Below, piece by piece: positions 9,019 to 18,222 of a DNA stretch of 64,000 nt. The translations under genes and the position numbers were made by a program. The notes under the pieces are model-generated. The model was not told where the DNA came from, ran no database searches, and saw only the letters and a list, made by a program, of their open reading frames with translations. Numbering within the stretch: position 1 is the stretch's first letter; each line of letters opens with the position of its first letter. Origin of the DNA: Streptomyces zingiberis (GTDB taxonomy: Bacteria; Actinomycetota; Actinomycetes; Streptomycetales; Streptomycetaceae); the NCBI RefSeq assembly GCF_012034935.1, contig NZ_JAATEN010000008.1, positions 124,001-188,000 on the forward strand, written 5' to 3'.

Positions 9019-10785
9019 GTGGCAGCCCACGACGACGACATCGACCGCGGCTTCCGGCCGGGGCGGGGGTCCGAGGACCCCGCCGGTCAGGTTGCCTATC
9101 TGGAGCAGGAGATCGCCGTCCTGCGCCGCAAGCTCGCCGACTCTCCGCGGCACACGAGGATTCTCGAGGAGCGGATCGTCGAGCTGCAGACCAATCTGGC
9201 CGGGGTCTCCGCCCAGAACGAACGGCTGGCCAACACGCTCCGTGAGGCCCGCGACCAGATCGTGGCCCTCAAGGAGGAGGTCGACCGGCTCGCACAGCCC
9301 CCGGCCGGCTTCGGGGTCTTCCTGCACGGCAACGAGGACGGCACGGCCGACATCTTCACCGGAGGGCGCAAGCTCCGGGTCAATGTCAGCCCCGGTGTGG
9401 AACTCGACGACCTCCGGCGCGGCCAGGAGGTCATGCTCAACGAGGCGCTCAACGTGGTCGAGGCCATGGAGTTCGAGCGCGCCGGGGACATCGTCACCCT
9501 CAAGGAGATCCTGGAGGACGGCGAGCGCGCCCTGGTCATCGGCCACACCGACGAGGAGCGGGTGGTCCGGCTCGCCGAGCCGCTGATGGGAGCCACCATC
9601 CGGGCCGGTGACGCCCTGCTGCTGGAGCCCCGCTCCGGCTACGTCTACGAGGTCGTCCCCAAGAGCGAGGTCGAGGAGCTCGTCCTCGAAGAGGTGCCGG
9701 ACATCGACTACGAGCGGATCGGCGGCCTGGGCAACCAGATCGAGCTGATCCGGGACGCCGTCGAGCTGCCATACCTCTACCCCGACCTCTTCAAGGAGCA
9801 CGAGCTGCGGCCGCCCAAGGGCGTCCTGCTCTACGGCCCGCCCGGCTGCGGCAAGACGCTCATCGCCAAGGCCGTCGCCAACTCCCTCGCCAAGAAGGTC
9901 GCCGAGGTCACCGGCCGCCCCGCCGGCAAGAGCTACTTCCTCAACATCAAGGGCCCCGAGCTGCTCAACAAGTACGTGGGCGAGACCGAGCGCCACATCC
10001 GCCTGGTCTTCCAGCGGGCCCGGGAGAAGGCGAGTGAGGGCACGCCCGTCATCGTCTTCTTCGACGAGATGGAGTCGCTCTTCCGTACCCGGGGGTCGGG
10101 CGTCAGCTCGGACGTGGAGAACACCATCGTCCCCCAGCTGCTCGCCGAGATCGACGGCGTGGAGGGCCTGGAGAACGTCATCGTCATCGGCGCCTCCAAC
10201 CGCGAGGACATGATCGACCCCGCGATCCTGCGCCCCGGCCGCCTCGATGTGAAGATCAAGATCGAGCGCCCGGACGCGGAGGCGGCGAAGGACATCTTCG
10301 GCAAGTACCTGAAGCCGACGCTCCCGCTGCACGCGGAGGACGTCGCCGAGCACGGCGGCTCGCCCGCGGCCGCGGTCGACGGCATGATCCAGTCCGTCGT
10401 CGAGCAGATGTACGCGGAGTCCGAGGAGAACCGCTTCCTGGAGGTCACCTACGCCAACGGTGACAAGGAGGTCCTCTACTTCAAGGACTTCAACTCCGGC
10501 GCCATGATCCAGAACATCGTGGACCGGGCCAAGAAGATGGCCATCAAGGCCTTCCTCGACCACGACCAGAAGGGTCTGCGCGTCTCCCACCTGCTCGCCG
10601 CCTGCGTCGACGAGTTCAAGGAGAACGAGGACCTCCCCAACACCACCAACCCCGACGACTGGGCCCGCATCTCCGGCAAGAAGGGCGAGCGGATCGTCTT
10701 CATCCGCACCCTCGTCACCGGGAAGCAGGGGGCCGACACCGGCCGGTCCATCGACACCGTCGCCAACACCGGCCAGTACCTGTAG
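9019..10785 (+). CDS. arc: Proteasome-associated AAA+ ATPase (ARC/Mpa)
   Basis: Hexameric unfoldase that captures pupylated proteins and threads them into the 20S proteasome; 588 residues. Domain order: N-terminal coiled coil (about 25-85) that binds Pup, tandem OB folds (about 90-230), AAA+ module with Walker A GPPGCGKT (about 273-280) and Walker [11 protein letters not shown] (about 344-352), then the helical lid. The C-terminus GQYL has the penultimate Tyr that docks in proteasome alpha-ring pockets. GTG 9019 is chosen for GGAGGAGG at 9003-9010. A strong hairpin follows the gene. Confidence 0.97.
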   Translation: MAAHDDDIDRGFRPGRGSEDPAGQVAYLEQEIAVLRRKLADSPRHTRILEERIVELQTNLAGVSAQNERLANTLREARDQIVALKEEVDRLAQPPAGFGVFLHGNEDGTADIFTGGRKLRVNVSPGVELDDLRRGQEVMLNEALNVVEAMEFERAGDIVTLKEILEDGERALVIGHTDEERVVRLAEPLMGATIRAGDALLLEPRSGYVYEVVPKSEVEELVLEEVPDIDYERIGGLGNQIELIRDAVELPYLYPDLFKEHELRPPKGVLLYGPPGCGKTLIAKAVANSLAKKVAEVTGRPAGKSYFLNIKGPELLNKYVGETERHIRLVFQRAREKASEGTPVIVFFDEMESLFRTRGSGVSSDVENTIVPQLLAEIDGVEGLENVIVIGASNREDMIDPAILRPGRLDVKIKIERPDAEAAKDIFGKYLKPTLPLHAEDVAEHGGSPAAAVDGMIQSVVEQMYAESEENRFLEVTYANGDKEVLYFKDFNSGAMIQNIVDRAKKMAIKAFLDHDQKGLRVSHLLAACVDEFKENEDLPNTTNPDDWARISGKKGERIVFIRTLVTGKQGADTGRSIDTVANTGQYL

Positions 10786-10794
10786 GCCACGCCC

Positions 10795-10829
10795 CGGCTG
10801 CGGATGTCCCCGGCGGGCATCCGCAGCCG
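10795..10829 (+). terminator. Terminator after arc
   Basis: Perfect 12-bp arms CGGCTGCGGATG / CATCCGCAGCCG around an 11-nt loop, followed by AGTGCGTTTTC. It starts 9 nt after the arc stop codon. Confidence 0.88.
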
Positions 10830-10931
10830 AGTGCGTTTTCGGCAATGGAGCAAATGATCTCCCCGCCGTCCCCACGGCGTTCTAGGCTTGCGGTGACCGC
10901 CCGGCCACGGGACGTGGGGACGGGCACCGCA

Positions 10932-10958
10932 CACGTACCGCGGTGGCTGCGGTACGTG
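10932..10958. promoter_or_regulatory. 10-bp inverted repeat upstream of dop
   Basis: Perfect arms CACGTACCGC / GCGGTACGTG with a 7-nt spacer, 44 nt before the dop ATG. It could be a protein-binding operator or a 5'-UTR hairpin: a possible -10 (TAGGCT, 10883-10888) lies upstream of it. Confidence 0.6.
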
Positions 10959-11002
10959 AGCACCGGCCCCGCCCGGGGCCGGCGCCGGGCAAGGAGGGCC
11001 GC

Positions 11003-12514
11003 ATGACCGTACGGCGAGTAATGGGCATCGAGACGGAGTACGGGATCTCCGTCCCGGGACACCCGAACGCCAATGCCATGCTCACCTCGTCCCAGATCGT
11101 CAACGCCTACGCGGCGGCGATGCACCGGGCCCGCCGGGCCCGCTGGGACTTCGAGGAGGAGAACCCGCTGCGCGACGCCCGGGGGTTCGACCTCGCCCGG
11201 GAGACGGCGGACTCCAGCCAGCTGACCGACGAGGACATCGGCCTGGCGAACGTCATCCTGACCAACGGCGCCCGGCTCTACGTCGACCACGCGCACCCCG
11301 AGTACAGCGCCCCCGAGGTCACCAGCCCGCGCGACGCGGTGCTCTGGGACAAGGCCGGCGAGCGGATCATGGCGGCGGCCGCCGAGCGCGCCGCCCAGCT
11401 CCCCGGGGCCCAGCCCATCCACCTCTACAAGAACAACACCGACAACAAGGGCGCCTCGTACGGCACGCACGAGAACTACCTGATGAAGCGGGAGACCCCG
11501 TTCTCGGACATCGTGCGCCACCTGACGCCCTTCTTCGTCTCCCGCCAGGTCGTCACCGGCGCCGGCCGGGTGGGCATCGGGCAGGACGGCCATGAGCACG
11601 GCTTCCAGCTCAGCCAGCGCGCCGACTACTTCGAGGTCGAGGTCGGCCTGGAGACCACCCTCAAGCGGCCCCTGATCAACACCCGGGACGAGCCGCACGC
11701 GGACGCCGAGAAGTACCGGCGGCTGCATGTGATCATCGGGGACGCCAACCTCTCCGAGATCTCGACCTACCTCAAGCTCGGCACCACCGCGCTCGTGCTC
11801 TCCATGATCGAGGACGGCTTCATCGCGGTGGACCTCGCCGTCGACCAGCCGGTCCGGACCCTCCACCGGGTCTCCCACGACACCACGCTGCGCCGTCCCG
11901 TCACGCTCCGCAGCGGGCGCACCCTCACCGCCGTCCAGCTCCAGATGGAGTACTACGAGCTGGCGAGCAAGTACGTCGAGGACCGCTACGGCTCGGACGC
12001 CGACCAGCAGACCCGGGACGTGCTGGCCCGCTGGGAGGACGTCCTGAACCGGCTGGAGCGGGACCCGATGAGCCTCTCCCGCGAGCTGGACTGGGTCGCC
12101 AAGCGGGAACTGCTGGAGGGCTACCGGCGCCGGGACGGCCTGGAGTGGGACGCCCCGCGGCTCCACCTGGTGGACCTGCAGTACGCGGACGTCCGCCCCG
12201 ACAAGGGCCTCTACAACCGGCTGGCCGCCCGCGGCCGCATGCAGCGGCTGCTGGACGAGGCCGAGGTGGAGCGGGCCGTCACGGCCCCGCCGGAGGACAC
12301 CCGCGCCTACTTCCGGGGCCGCTGCCTGGAACAGTACGCCGACGAGGTGGCGGCCGCCTCCTGGGATTCGGTGATCTTCGACCTGCCGGGTCGGGACTCG
12401 CTTCAGCGGGTACCTACCCTGGAGCCCCTGCGCGGCACGAGGGATCACGTCAAGGAACTCCTGGACCGCTGCCGCACGGCGGAGGAGCTGGTCCGGGTGC
12501 TGTCGGGCGGCTGA
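11003..12514 (+). CDS. dop: Pup deamidase/depupylase
   Basis: 503-residue member of the glutamine-synthetase-like carboxylate-amine ligase fold that removes Pup from substrates (and in other species deamidates Pup-Gln). The Mg/ATP motif GIETEYG (Glu10, Glu12) and the catalytic Asp95 in [13 protein letters not shown] are present. HAHPE and the extra loop with [16 protein letters not shown] (about residues 48-65) separate Dop from PafA, which lacks that loop. ATG 11003 follows AAGGAGG. Because the Pup here already ends in Glu, depupylation rather than deamidation is the expected job. Confidence 0.96.
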   Translation: MTVRRVMGIETEYGISVPGHPNANAMLTSSQIVNAYAAAMHRARRARWDFEEENPLRDARGFDLARETADSSQLTDEDIGLANVILTNGARLYVDHAHPEYSAPEVTSPRDAVLWDKAGERIMAAAAERAAQLPGAQPIHLYKNNTDNKGASYGTHENYLMKRETPFSDIVRHLTPFFVSRQVVTGAGRVGIGQDGHEHGFQLSQRADYFEVEVGLETTLKRPLINTRDEPHADAEKYRRLHVIIGDANLSEISTYLKLGTTALVLSMIEDGFIAVDLAVDQPVRTLHRVSHDTTLRRPVTLRSGRTLTAVQLQMEYYELASKYVEDRYGSDADQQTRDVLARWEDVLNRLERDPMSLSRELDWVAKRELLEGYRRRDGLEWDAPRLHLVDLQYADVRPDKGLYNRLAARGRMQRLLDEAEVERAVTAPPEDTRAYFRGRCLEQYADEVAAASWDSVIFDLPGRDSLQRVPTLEPLRGTRDHVKELLDRCRTAEELVRVLSGG

Positions 12515-12523
12515 CGGCGGCCG

Positions 12524-12616
12524 AAGGCCCGGGAGCAGGGATTCATCGGGTGGGCCTTTGGGCCCGGGAGGAGGGCGAGCGAGCAGCGAGCCGATGTCGG
12601 ACCCGCTGTGTAGGGT
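12524..12616 (+). promoter_or_regulatory. dop-pup intergenic region: hairpin and pup promoter candidate
   Basis: AAGGCCC (12524-12530) can pair with GGGCCTT (12552-12558) after dop. TAGGGT at 12611-12616 is a good -10 for pup, about 53 nt upstream of its start; no convincing -35 is seen. Confidence 0.4.
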
Positions 12617-12668
12617 CTGAACTCGACCGTTCCAGTCAAGCTGGGTCGAACCGAGCGGGGTGAGGGAA

Positions 12669-12887
12669 ATGGCGACCAAGGACACCGGCGGCGGCCAGCA
12701 GAAGGCCACCCGTCCCACACAGGAGACCGAGGAGACCGCGCAGGACGCGCAGGTCTCGGAGGACCTCAAGGAGCGCCAGGAGAAGCTCGACGACGACGTG
12801 GACTCCGTCCTCGACGAGATCGACGACGTCCTGGAGGAGAACGCGGAGGACTTCGTGCGCAGCTTCGTCCAGAAGGGCGGCGAGTAA
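12669..12887 (+). CDS. pup: Prokaryotic ubiquitin-like protein Pup
   Basis: 72-residue, highly acidic, Lys/Gln/Glu-rich modifier, intrinsically disordered except for a helix-forming central part (DLKERQEKLDDDVDSVLDEI) that binds the ARC coiled coil. It ends in QKGGE: the C-terminal residue is Glu, so it is ready for ligation to substrate lysines by PafA without deamidation, as in other Streptomyces. ATG 12669 follows GTGAGGGA. A 12-bp hairpin terminator 28 nt after the stop makes pup a separate short transcript or the end of a dop-pup unit. Confidence 0.97.
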   Translation: MATKDTGGGQQKATRPTQETEETAQDAQVSEDLKERQEKLDDDVDSVLDEIDDVLEENAEDFVRSFVQKGGE

Positions 12888-13226
12888 CCGGGCCGATCCC
12901 CGGCCTCCGGCCTGCCGTGCGGGGCGTCACCAGGCGTGGCGCCCCGCACGGGGCGGGAAGCCGCCGTGGCGGACGGGCGCCCGCCGGAGCCGGAGGGACT
13001 CCGGCGCGGCCCCGGCCGGTCACGGCGCGTGGCGGGAAGGTGTCCGGGTGGCCCGCGCGGCGGTGGAGCGCGGGCCTCCGTTCGCGGGAACGGGGGAACA
13101 TGTGGATCACGGCCGGGAGAAGGGTAAGGTCCCGAGCGTGCCGGTTCCCCGGAACACACGGCATGACGGACTGTTCAGCTACCGGCCCGACGGATGTGCC
13201 CGGGCCGCATCTGCGGAAGGAAACGC
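12888..13226. other. pup-prcB intergenic region, 339 nt
   Basis: Holds the pup terminator (12915-12951), a possible -10 TAAGGT at 13125-13130 and a short palindrome GTTCC-CC-GGAAC at 13144-13155 upstream of prcB. No protein-coding gene with convincing codon bias or ribosome site was found. Confidence 0.5.
12915..12951 (+). terminator. Terminator after pup
   Basis: Perfect 12-bp arms CCGTGCGGGGCG / CGCCCCGCACGG with a 13-nt loop, no T-tract. Confidence 0.85.
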
Positions 13227-14072
13227 GTGGAAGCCAACCCTCGTATGCCCGGGCGTCTGCCGGCTGCCTTCCTGACGCCGGGCTCGCCCTCCTTCATGGA
13301 CTTTCTCGCCGACCACCAGCCGGAGCTGCTGCCCGGCCGGCGTCCGCTCCCCCCGGTCCAGGGCGCCGTCGAGGCCCCGCACGGCACGACGATCGTCGCG
13401 GCGGCCTTCGCGGGCGGAGTGGTGCTGGCCGGTGACCGCCGGGCGACCATGGGGAACATCATCGCCCAGCGGGACATCGAGAAGGTCTTCCCGGCCGACG
13501 AGTACAGCGCCGTGGGCATCGCCGGAACGGCGGGCCTCGCGGTGGAGATGGTGAAACTCTTCCAGCTGGAGCTGGAGCACTTCGAGAAGGTCGAGGGCAC
13601 CCTTCTCTCACTGGAGGGCAAGGCCAACCGGCTCTCCACGATGATCCGGGGCAACCTCGGGATGGCCCTGCAGGGCCTGGCGGTCGTCCCCATCTTCGCC
13701 GGCTGGGACGTCGACCGTGAGCGGGGCCGCATCTTCAGCTACGACGTCACCGGCGGCCGCTCCGAGGAGCGGGGCTACGCCGCCACCGGCTCCGGCTCGG
13801 TCTTCGCCCGCGGAGCGCTCAAGAAGCTCTACCGCGAGGACCTCGGCGAGCAGGACGCCGTCACGGCGGTCGTCCAGGCCCTCTACGACGCCGCGGACGA
13901 CGACTCGGCCACCGGCGGCCCCGATCTGGCCCGCCGCATCTACCCCGTGGTCTCGGTCATCACCGGCCAGGGCTACCGGCGGCTTTCGGAGGAGGAGGCG
14001 TCCGGGATCGTCCGGTCGATCCACGAACGCCGGCTGGAGGAGCCCGACGGCCCCCGGGCCGCACTGCTCTGA
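13227..14072 (+). CDS. prcB: 20S proteasome beta subunit
   Basis: Catalytic subunit of the self-compartmentalised protease, 281 residues. A propeptide of about 53 residues ends at APHG and autocleavage exposes Thr54 (TTIVAAAF), the nucleophile. The [10 protein letters not shown] block supplies the Asp and Arg that flank the active site, with the conserved Lys further along the NTN-hydrolase fold. GTG 13227 is preferred because GGAAGGAAA (13215-13223) precedes it. Followed 57 nt later by prcA in the same direction. Confidence 0.97.
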   Translation: MEANPRMPGRLPAAFLTPGSPSFMDFLADHQPELLPGRRPLPPVQGAVEAPHGTTIVAAAFAGGVVLAGDRRATMGNIIAQRDIEKVFPADEYSAVGIAGTAGLAVEMVKLFQLELEHFEKVEGTLLSLEGKANRLSTMIRGNLGMALQGLAVVPIFAGWDVDRERGRIFSYDVTGGRSEERGYAATGSGSVFARGALKKLYREDLGEQDAVTAVVQALYDAADDDSATGGPDLARRIYPVVSVITGQGYRRLSEEEASGIVRSIHERRLEEPDGPRAALL

Positions 14073-14129
14073 GGCCGGGTCACCGGCACGCACTGGTCAC
14101 CGACACGGACAGAAAGGGACGGATAGCCG

Positions 14130-14885
14130 GTGTCGACACCGTTCTATGTCTCACCCCAGCAGGCCATGGCGGATCGCGCCGAGTACGCCCGCAAGGGCAT
14201 CGCGCGCGGCCGCAGCCTCGTCGTGCTGCAATACACCGACGGCATCGTCTTCGTCGGGGAGAACCCGTCCCGCGCGCTGCACAAGTTCAGCGAGATCTAC
14301 GACCGGATCGCCTTCGCCGCGGCGGGCAAGTACAACGAGTACGAGAACCTCCGCATCGGCGGGGTCCGCTACGCGGACCTGCGCGGGTACACCTACGACC
14401 GCGGGGATGTCACCGCCCGCGGGCTCGCCAACGTCTACGCGCAGACCCTGGGCACCATCTTCTCCAGCGCCGGCGAGAAGCCCTACGAGGTGGAACTGGT
14501 CGTCGCCGAGGTGGGGGAGACCCCCGAGGGCGACCAGATCTACCGCCTGCCGCACGACGGGTCCATCGTCGACGAGCACGGCTCGGTGGCCGTCGGCGGC
14601 AACGCGGAGCAGATCAGCGGTTTCCTCGACCAGCGCCACCGGGACGGCATGACGCTCCCGGAGGCGCTCAAGCTGGCCGTGCAGGCCCTCTCGCGCGACA
14701 CCAACGGCGGGGAGCGGGAGATCCCCGCCGAACGGCTGGAGGTTGCGGTGCTGGACCGTACCCGCCCGCAGCAGCGCAAGTTCCGCCGGGTCGAGGGCCG
14801 GCAGCTGTCCCGGCTGCTGGAGCCGGACGCCGGCGCGGAGGAGCCGGCAGATGAGCCGGCGGAGTCCGCGGACGGCGAGGAGTAG
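14130..14885 (+). CDS. prcA: 20S proteasome alpha subunit
   Basis: Non-catalytic outer-ring subunit, 251 residues. It has the alpha-type N-terminal helix signature ([20 protein letters not shown]) that gates the pore, followed by the NTN-like sandwich ([18 protein letters not shown]). The last ~25 residues are acidic, rich in Glu and Ala, a tail common in Streptomyces PrcA. The start is GTG 14130, with AAAGGGA about 12 nt upstream. A 12-bp hairpin follows the stop, so prcB-prcA form their own unit. Confidence 0.97.
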   Translation: MSTPFYVSPQQAMADRAEYARKGIARGRSLVVLQYTDGIVFVGENPSRALHKFSEIYDRIAFAAAGKYNEYENLRIGGVRYADLRGYTYDRGDVTARGLANVYAQTLGTIFSSAGEKPYEVELVVAEVGETPEGDQIYRLPHDGSIVDEHGSVAVGGNAEQISGFLDQRHRDGMTLPEALKLAVQALSRDTNGGEREIPAERLEVAVLDRTRPQQRKFRRVEGRQLSRLLEPDAGAEEPADEPAESADGEE

Positions 14886-14907
14886 CCCGGCCGCGGTGAG
14901 CGGCCCC

Positions 14908-14941
14908 GTGCCCCGGCGGTGAACACCGGCCGCCGGGGCAC
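14908..14941 (+). terminator. Terminator after prcA
   Basis: Perfect 12-bp arms GTGCCCCGGCGG / CCGCCGGGGCAC with a 10-nt loop, 22 nt after the prcA stop. Confidence 0.85.
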
Positions 14942-15168
14942 CGGCGCGCCCGGCTCCGGGAGGCGGCCCCCGTCCGCCGTCCGCCTGCTGCCGGGGTGGC
15001 CCGGGAGGCCCTCGCCTCCGGGCCGGGACGGTGGCCCGGGGCCCGGTGCGGGGCCCCGGGGCGTTCCCCGGGCGGCCCGGGCCTGCGAACGCGGGAGCCG
15101 GGCGTGGCCCGCCACGCAGGGCATGACCGGGCCCCGGGAGAGCCGGGGCGCGAGGCCCGTGACCGGTG

Positions 15169-15203
15169 ACCCCGGACCCCGGACCCCGGACCCGGGACCC
15201 GGG
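15169..15203. repeat. Heptamer tandem repeat, 5 copies
   Basis: Three copies of ACCCCGG followed directly by two copies of ACCCGGG, ending 26 nt before the MFS start codon. Confidence 0.9.
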
Positions 15204-15228
15204 AAGGAATCGAGAGAAGGGACCCGCG

Positions 15229-16680
15229 GTGGCCTCGGGATACGCCGAACTGCTGCGCACCCCGCACGCGGCGCGGCTGCTGACCGGCACCCTCGTCGGC
15301 CGGCTGCCCAACGCCACCGGGCATGTCGCCATCGTGCTCCTGGTACGGGCCGAGGGCGGCGGCTACGCCCTCGCCGGAGCGCTGGCCGCCGCCTACGGCC
15401 TCGCCAACGCCGCCGGCCAGCCCCTGCTGGGGCGCGCCGCCGACCTCTACGGGCAGCCCCGGGTGATGCTGCCCGCCGCGGTCCTCTCGGCCCTGGCGAT
15501 GGTGGGGTTCGCCGTCACCGGCCCCGAGCCGCTCCCCCTGGCCTGTGCCACCGTCGTGGCGGCCGGGTTCTGCACACCGCCGCTGGAGGGCGGCCTGCGC
15601 GCGCTCTGGCCGGATGTCCTGGCCGCCGGCGCCCGTGGGACACCGCCGGGCGGCGGCGGGACCGGCGCGGGCGGCGGCCGGGCCGCTGGGGACGGCGCCG
15701 CCGCCCGCCGCGGGGACCGGAAGCGGGACCGGCCCGCCCCGTCCGGCCGGCCGGACCCCGCCGGCCGGGTACAGACCGCCTACGCCCTGGACGCCGTCGC
15801 CCAGGAGGTGATGTTCACCGCCGGGCCGCTGGTCCTCGTCCTGGGGGTGGCGCTGTGGTCCGAGGCGGGCGCCCTGGTGGCGGTCAACGCCGTCGGTGTC
15901 CTCGGCGCCCTCTCGGTGGTGCTCTCCGCGCCCTCCCGCGCCTGGCGCTCGGCGCCCCGTGAGTCCCACTGGCTCGGCGCGCTCCGTTCCCGGGGGCTGC
16001 TGTCCCTGCTGGGTGCCTTCTTCTTCGTCGGTACGGCGCTCGGCTCGATCACGGTCGCCGCGGTCGCGTACGCCGACGGGTACGGCGGGGGCGGCGGGGG
16101 GAACACCGTCTACGGCCTGATCATGTCGGCCCTCGGCCTCGGGGCGCTGATCGGCGGGGTGGCGTACGGTGCCCGGAGCTGGACGGGCGCCCCGGAGCGG
16201 AGGCTGCGGGTCCTCGCCGCCCTGCTCGCCGTGGGCTACCTCCCCCTGATCCTCACCCCGGGGCCGGTCGCGATGACCGCGCTCGCCGTGCTGGCGGGGG
16301 TCTTCCTCGCCCCGGCGCTCGCCTGCGCCTTCGTCGTCGTGGACCGGCACGCCCCGCGGGGCACGGTCACCGAGGCGTTCTCCTGGCTGGTGACCACCTT
16401 CGGGGTGGGCGCGGCGGCCGGGACGGCCGCCGCGGGGCCCGCCGTGGAGTACGCCGGGAGCCCGGCGGGGTTCGCCGTCGCCGGGGCGTCCGGCTGCGCC
16501 GCGCTGCTGGTGCTGCTGGCCACCCGGCGGATCCTCGACGCCCCGTACGCCGTGCCCCGCGCGGCGGTGCCCTCCGCCCGGGGCCAGGAGGGCGGGCCGC
16601 GCGCCGATCAGGGGCCTGATCGGGAAAAGGACCGGGACGGCGACCCCGAACACGGTTTCAGACGGGGCGGCACGGCGTAA
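15229..16680 (+). CDS. MFS transporter
   Basis: 483-residue major facilitator with about 12 predicted transmembrane helices. The GRAADLYGQPR stretch after helix 2 matches the conserved MFS cytoplasmic loop. A Gly/Ala/Arg-rich, highly charged insert (about residues 138-180) lies in the central region before VQTAYALDAVAQE. GTG 15229 is chosen for GAGAAGG 8 nt upstream. It ends 9 nt before pafA. The substrate is unknown; an MFS gene between prcA and pafA is a recurrent arrangement in Streptomyces, which suggests neighbourhood conservation rather than recent insertion. Confidence 0.88.
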   Translation: MASGYAELLRTPHAARLLTGTLVGRLPNATGHVAIVLLVRAEGGGYALAGALAAAYGLANAAGQPLLGRAADLYGQPRVMLPAAVLSALAMVGFAVTGPEPLPLACATVVAAGFCTPPLEGGLRALWPDVLAAGARGTPPGGGGTGAGGGRAAGDGAAARRGDRKRDRPAPSGRPDPAGRVQTAYALDAVAQEVMFTAGPLVLVLGVALWSEAGALVAVNAVGVLGALSVVLSAPSRAWRSAPRESHWLGALRSRGLLSLLGAFFFVGTALGSITVAAVAYADGYGGGGGGNTVYGLIMSALGLGALIGGVAYGARSWTGAPERRLRVLAALLAVGYLPLILTPGPVAMTALAVLAGVFLAPALACAFVVVDRHAPRGTVTEAFSWLVTTFGVGAAAGTAAAGPAVEYAGSPAGFAVAGASGCAALLVLLATRRILDAPYAVPRAAVPSARGQEGGPRADQGPDREKDRDGDPEHGFRRGGTA

Positions 16681-16683
16681 TGT
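16655..16683 (+). promoter_or_regulatory. Probable leaderless promoter of pafA
   Basis: TAATGT (16678-16683) is 6 nt before the pafA ATG and overlaps the MFS stop codon. GTTTCA (16655-16660) is 17 nt upstream of it, the same hexamer and spacing as at arc. No ribosome site precedes the ATG. Confidence 0.55.
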
Positions 16684-16689
16684 TCAGGC

Positions 16690-18051
16690 ATGGATCGCCG
16701 CATTTTCGGGCTGGAGAACGAGTACGGCGTCACGTGCACGTTCAGGGGGCAACGCCGGCTGTCCCCTGACGAGGTGGCGCGGTACCTCTTCCGCCGTGTC
16801 GTCTCCTGGGGCCGGAGCAGCAACGTCTTCCTGCGCAACGGTGCCCGCCTCTACCTGGACGTGGGCTCGCACCCCGAGTACGCCACTCCCGAGTGCGACA
16901 ACGTGATCGAGCTGGTCACCCACGACAAGGCGGGCGAGCGCATCCTCGAGGGGCTGCTCGTCGACGCCGAGCGCCGGCTGCACGAGGAGGGCATCGCCGG
17001 CGACGTCTATCTCTTCAAGAACAACACCGACTCGGCCGGGAACTCCTACGGCTGTCACGAGAACTACCTGGTGGCGCGGCACGGGGAGTTCTCCCGGCTG
17101 GCGGACATCCTCATCCCGTTCCTGGTCACCCGGCAGCTGCTGTGCGGCGCGGGCAAGGTGCTGCAGACCCCGCGCGGGGCCGTCTACTGCGTCAGCCAGC
17201 GCGCCGAGCACATCTGGGAGGGTGTGAGCTCCGCGACCACCCGGTCCCGGCCGATCATCAACACCCGGGACGAGCCGCACGCCGACGCGGAGCGTTACCG
17301 CCGTCTCCACGTCATCGTGGGCGACTCCAACATGTCCGAGACGACCATGCTGCTCAAGGTCGGCGCCACCGACCTGGTGCTGCGCATGATCGAGGCGGGC
17401 ACCGTCATGCGCGACCTCACCCTGGAGAACCCGATCCGGGCGATCCGCGAGGTCAGCCATGACATGACCGGGCGCCGCAAGGTGCGGCTGGCCAGCGGGC
17501 GGGAGGCGTCCGCCCTGGAGATACAGCAGGAGTACTACGAGAAGGCGGTCGACTTCTGCGAGCGCCGGGGCATCCGCACCGGGGTCGTCGAGCGCGTGCT
17601 GGAGCTGTGGGGCCGCACCCTGGACGCGATCGGGGACGAGGACCTGGACCGCATCGGCACCGAGATCGACTGGGTGATGAAGTACAAGCTCCTGGAGCGC
17701 TACCGGGCCAAGCACAACCTCACCATGTCCCACCCGCGGGTCGCCCAGATAGACCTCGCCTACCACGACATCCACCGCCGCCGGGGGCTGTACTACCTGC
17801 TGGAACGGCGTGGTCAGGCGGCACGCATCTGCAATGACCTCAAGATCTTCGAGGGCAAGTCGGTGCCCCCGCAGACCACCCGGGCCCGGCTGCGGGGCGA
17901 CTTCATCCGCCGGGCGCAGGAGCAGCGGCGGGATTTCACGGTGGACTGGGTGCACCTCAAGCTCAACGATCAGGCCCAGCGCACGGTGCTCTGCAAGGAC
18001 CCCTTCCGGTCGGTGGACGACCGCGTGGAGAAGCTGATCGCCGGCATGTGA
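16690..18051 (+). CDS. pafA: Pup-protein ligase
   Basis: 453-residue ligase that phosphorylates the Pup C-terminal Glu and joins it to substrate lysines. It shares the glutamine-synthetase-like fold with dop. Mg/ATP ligands are in GLENEYG (Glu9, Glu11), the catalytic base is Asp57 in [14 protein letters not shown], and the [16 protein letters not shown] and [15 protein letters not shown] blocks are conserved. It lacks the insertion loop seen in Dop. The gene starts 9 nt after the MFS stop but appears to have its own leaderless promoter inside the MFS 3' end. Confidence 0.97.
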   Translation: MDRRIFGLENEYGVTCTFRGQRRLSPDEVARYLFRRVVSWGRSSNVFLRNGARLYLDVGSHPEYATPECDNVIELVTHDKAGERILEGLLVDAERRLHEEGIAGDVYLFKNNTDSAGNSYGCHENYLVARHGEFSRLADILIPFLVTRQLLCGAGKVLQTPRGAVYCVSQRAEHIWEGVSSATTRSRPIINTRDEPHADAERYRRLHVIVGDSNMSETTMLLKVGATDLVLRMIEAGTVMRDLTLENPIRAIREVSHDMTGRRKVRLASGREASALEIQQEYYEKAVDFCERRGIRTGVVERVLELWGRTLDAIGDEDLDRIGTEIDWVMKYKLLERYRAKHNLTMSHPRVAQIDLAYHDIHRRRGLYYLLERRGQAARICNDLKIFEGKSVPPQTTRARLRGDFIRRAQEQRRDFTVDWVHLKLNDQAQRTVLCKDPFRSVDDRVEKLIAGM

Positions 18052-18056
18052 CCCTG

Positions 18057-18078
18057 GCGCCGGGCCGGGGGCCGGCGC
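18057..18078 (+). terminator. Possible terminator after pafA
   Basis: Arms GCGCCGG / CCGGCGC (7 bp) with an 8-nt loop, 5 nt after the pafA stop. Confidence 0.45.
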
Positions 18079-18222
18079 GGCGCCCGCCCCGGGGCGCGGC
18101 GGCGGACGCGGAACGGGTGGCGGGGGTCCCGGCGGGCCGGGATTCCCCGCCGCGGCGCCCACCGTGGTTACAGTGGCACCGTCCGTTCCCCACCCACCGC
18201 AGCCCCCACACGAGGAATCACC

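Larger units (their letters stand above)
14886..15228. other. prcA-MFS intergenic region, 343 nt
   Basis: Extremely GC-rich, non-coding as far as can be seen. Contains the prcA terminator (14908-14941), another perfect hairpin CCCGGGGCCC / GGGCCCCGGG (15035-15060), five tandem heptamers (15169-15203) and the MFS ribosome site. Confidence 0.5.

Noticed and set aside
12917..13435. Possible extra gene between pup and prcB
   Set aside because: Frames there overlap the pup terminator and the true prcB start and show no codon bias or homology I can recognise.
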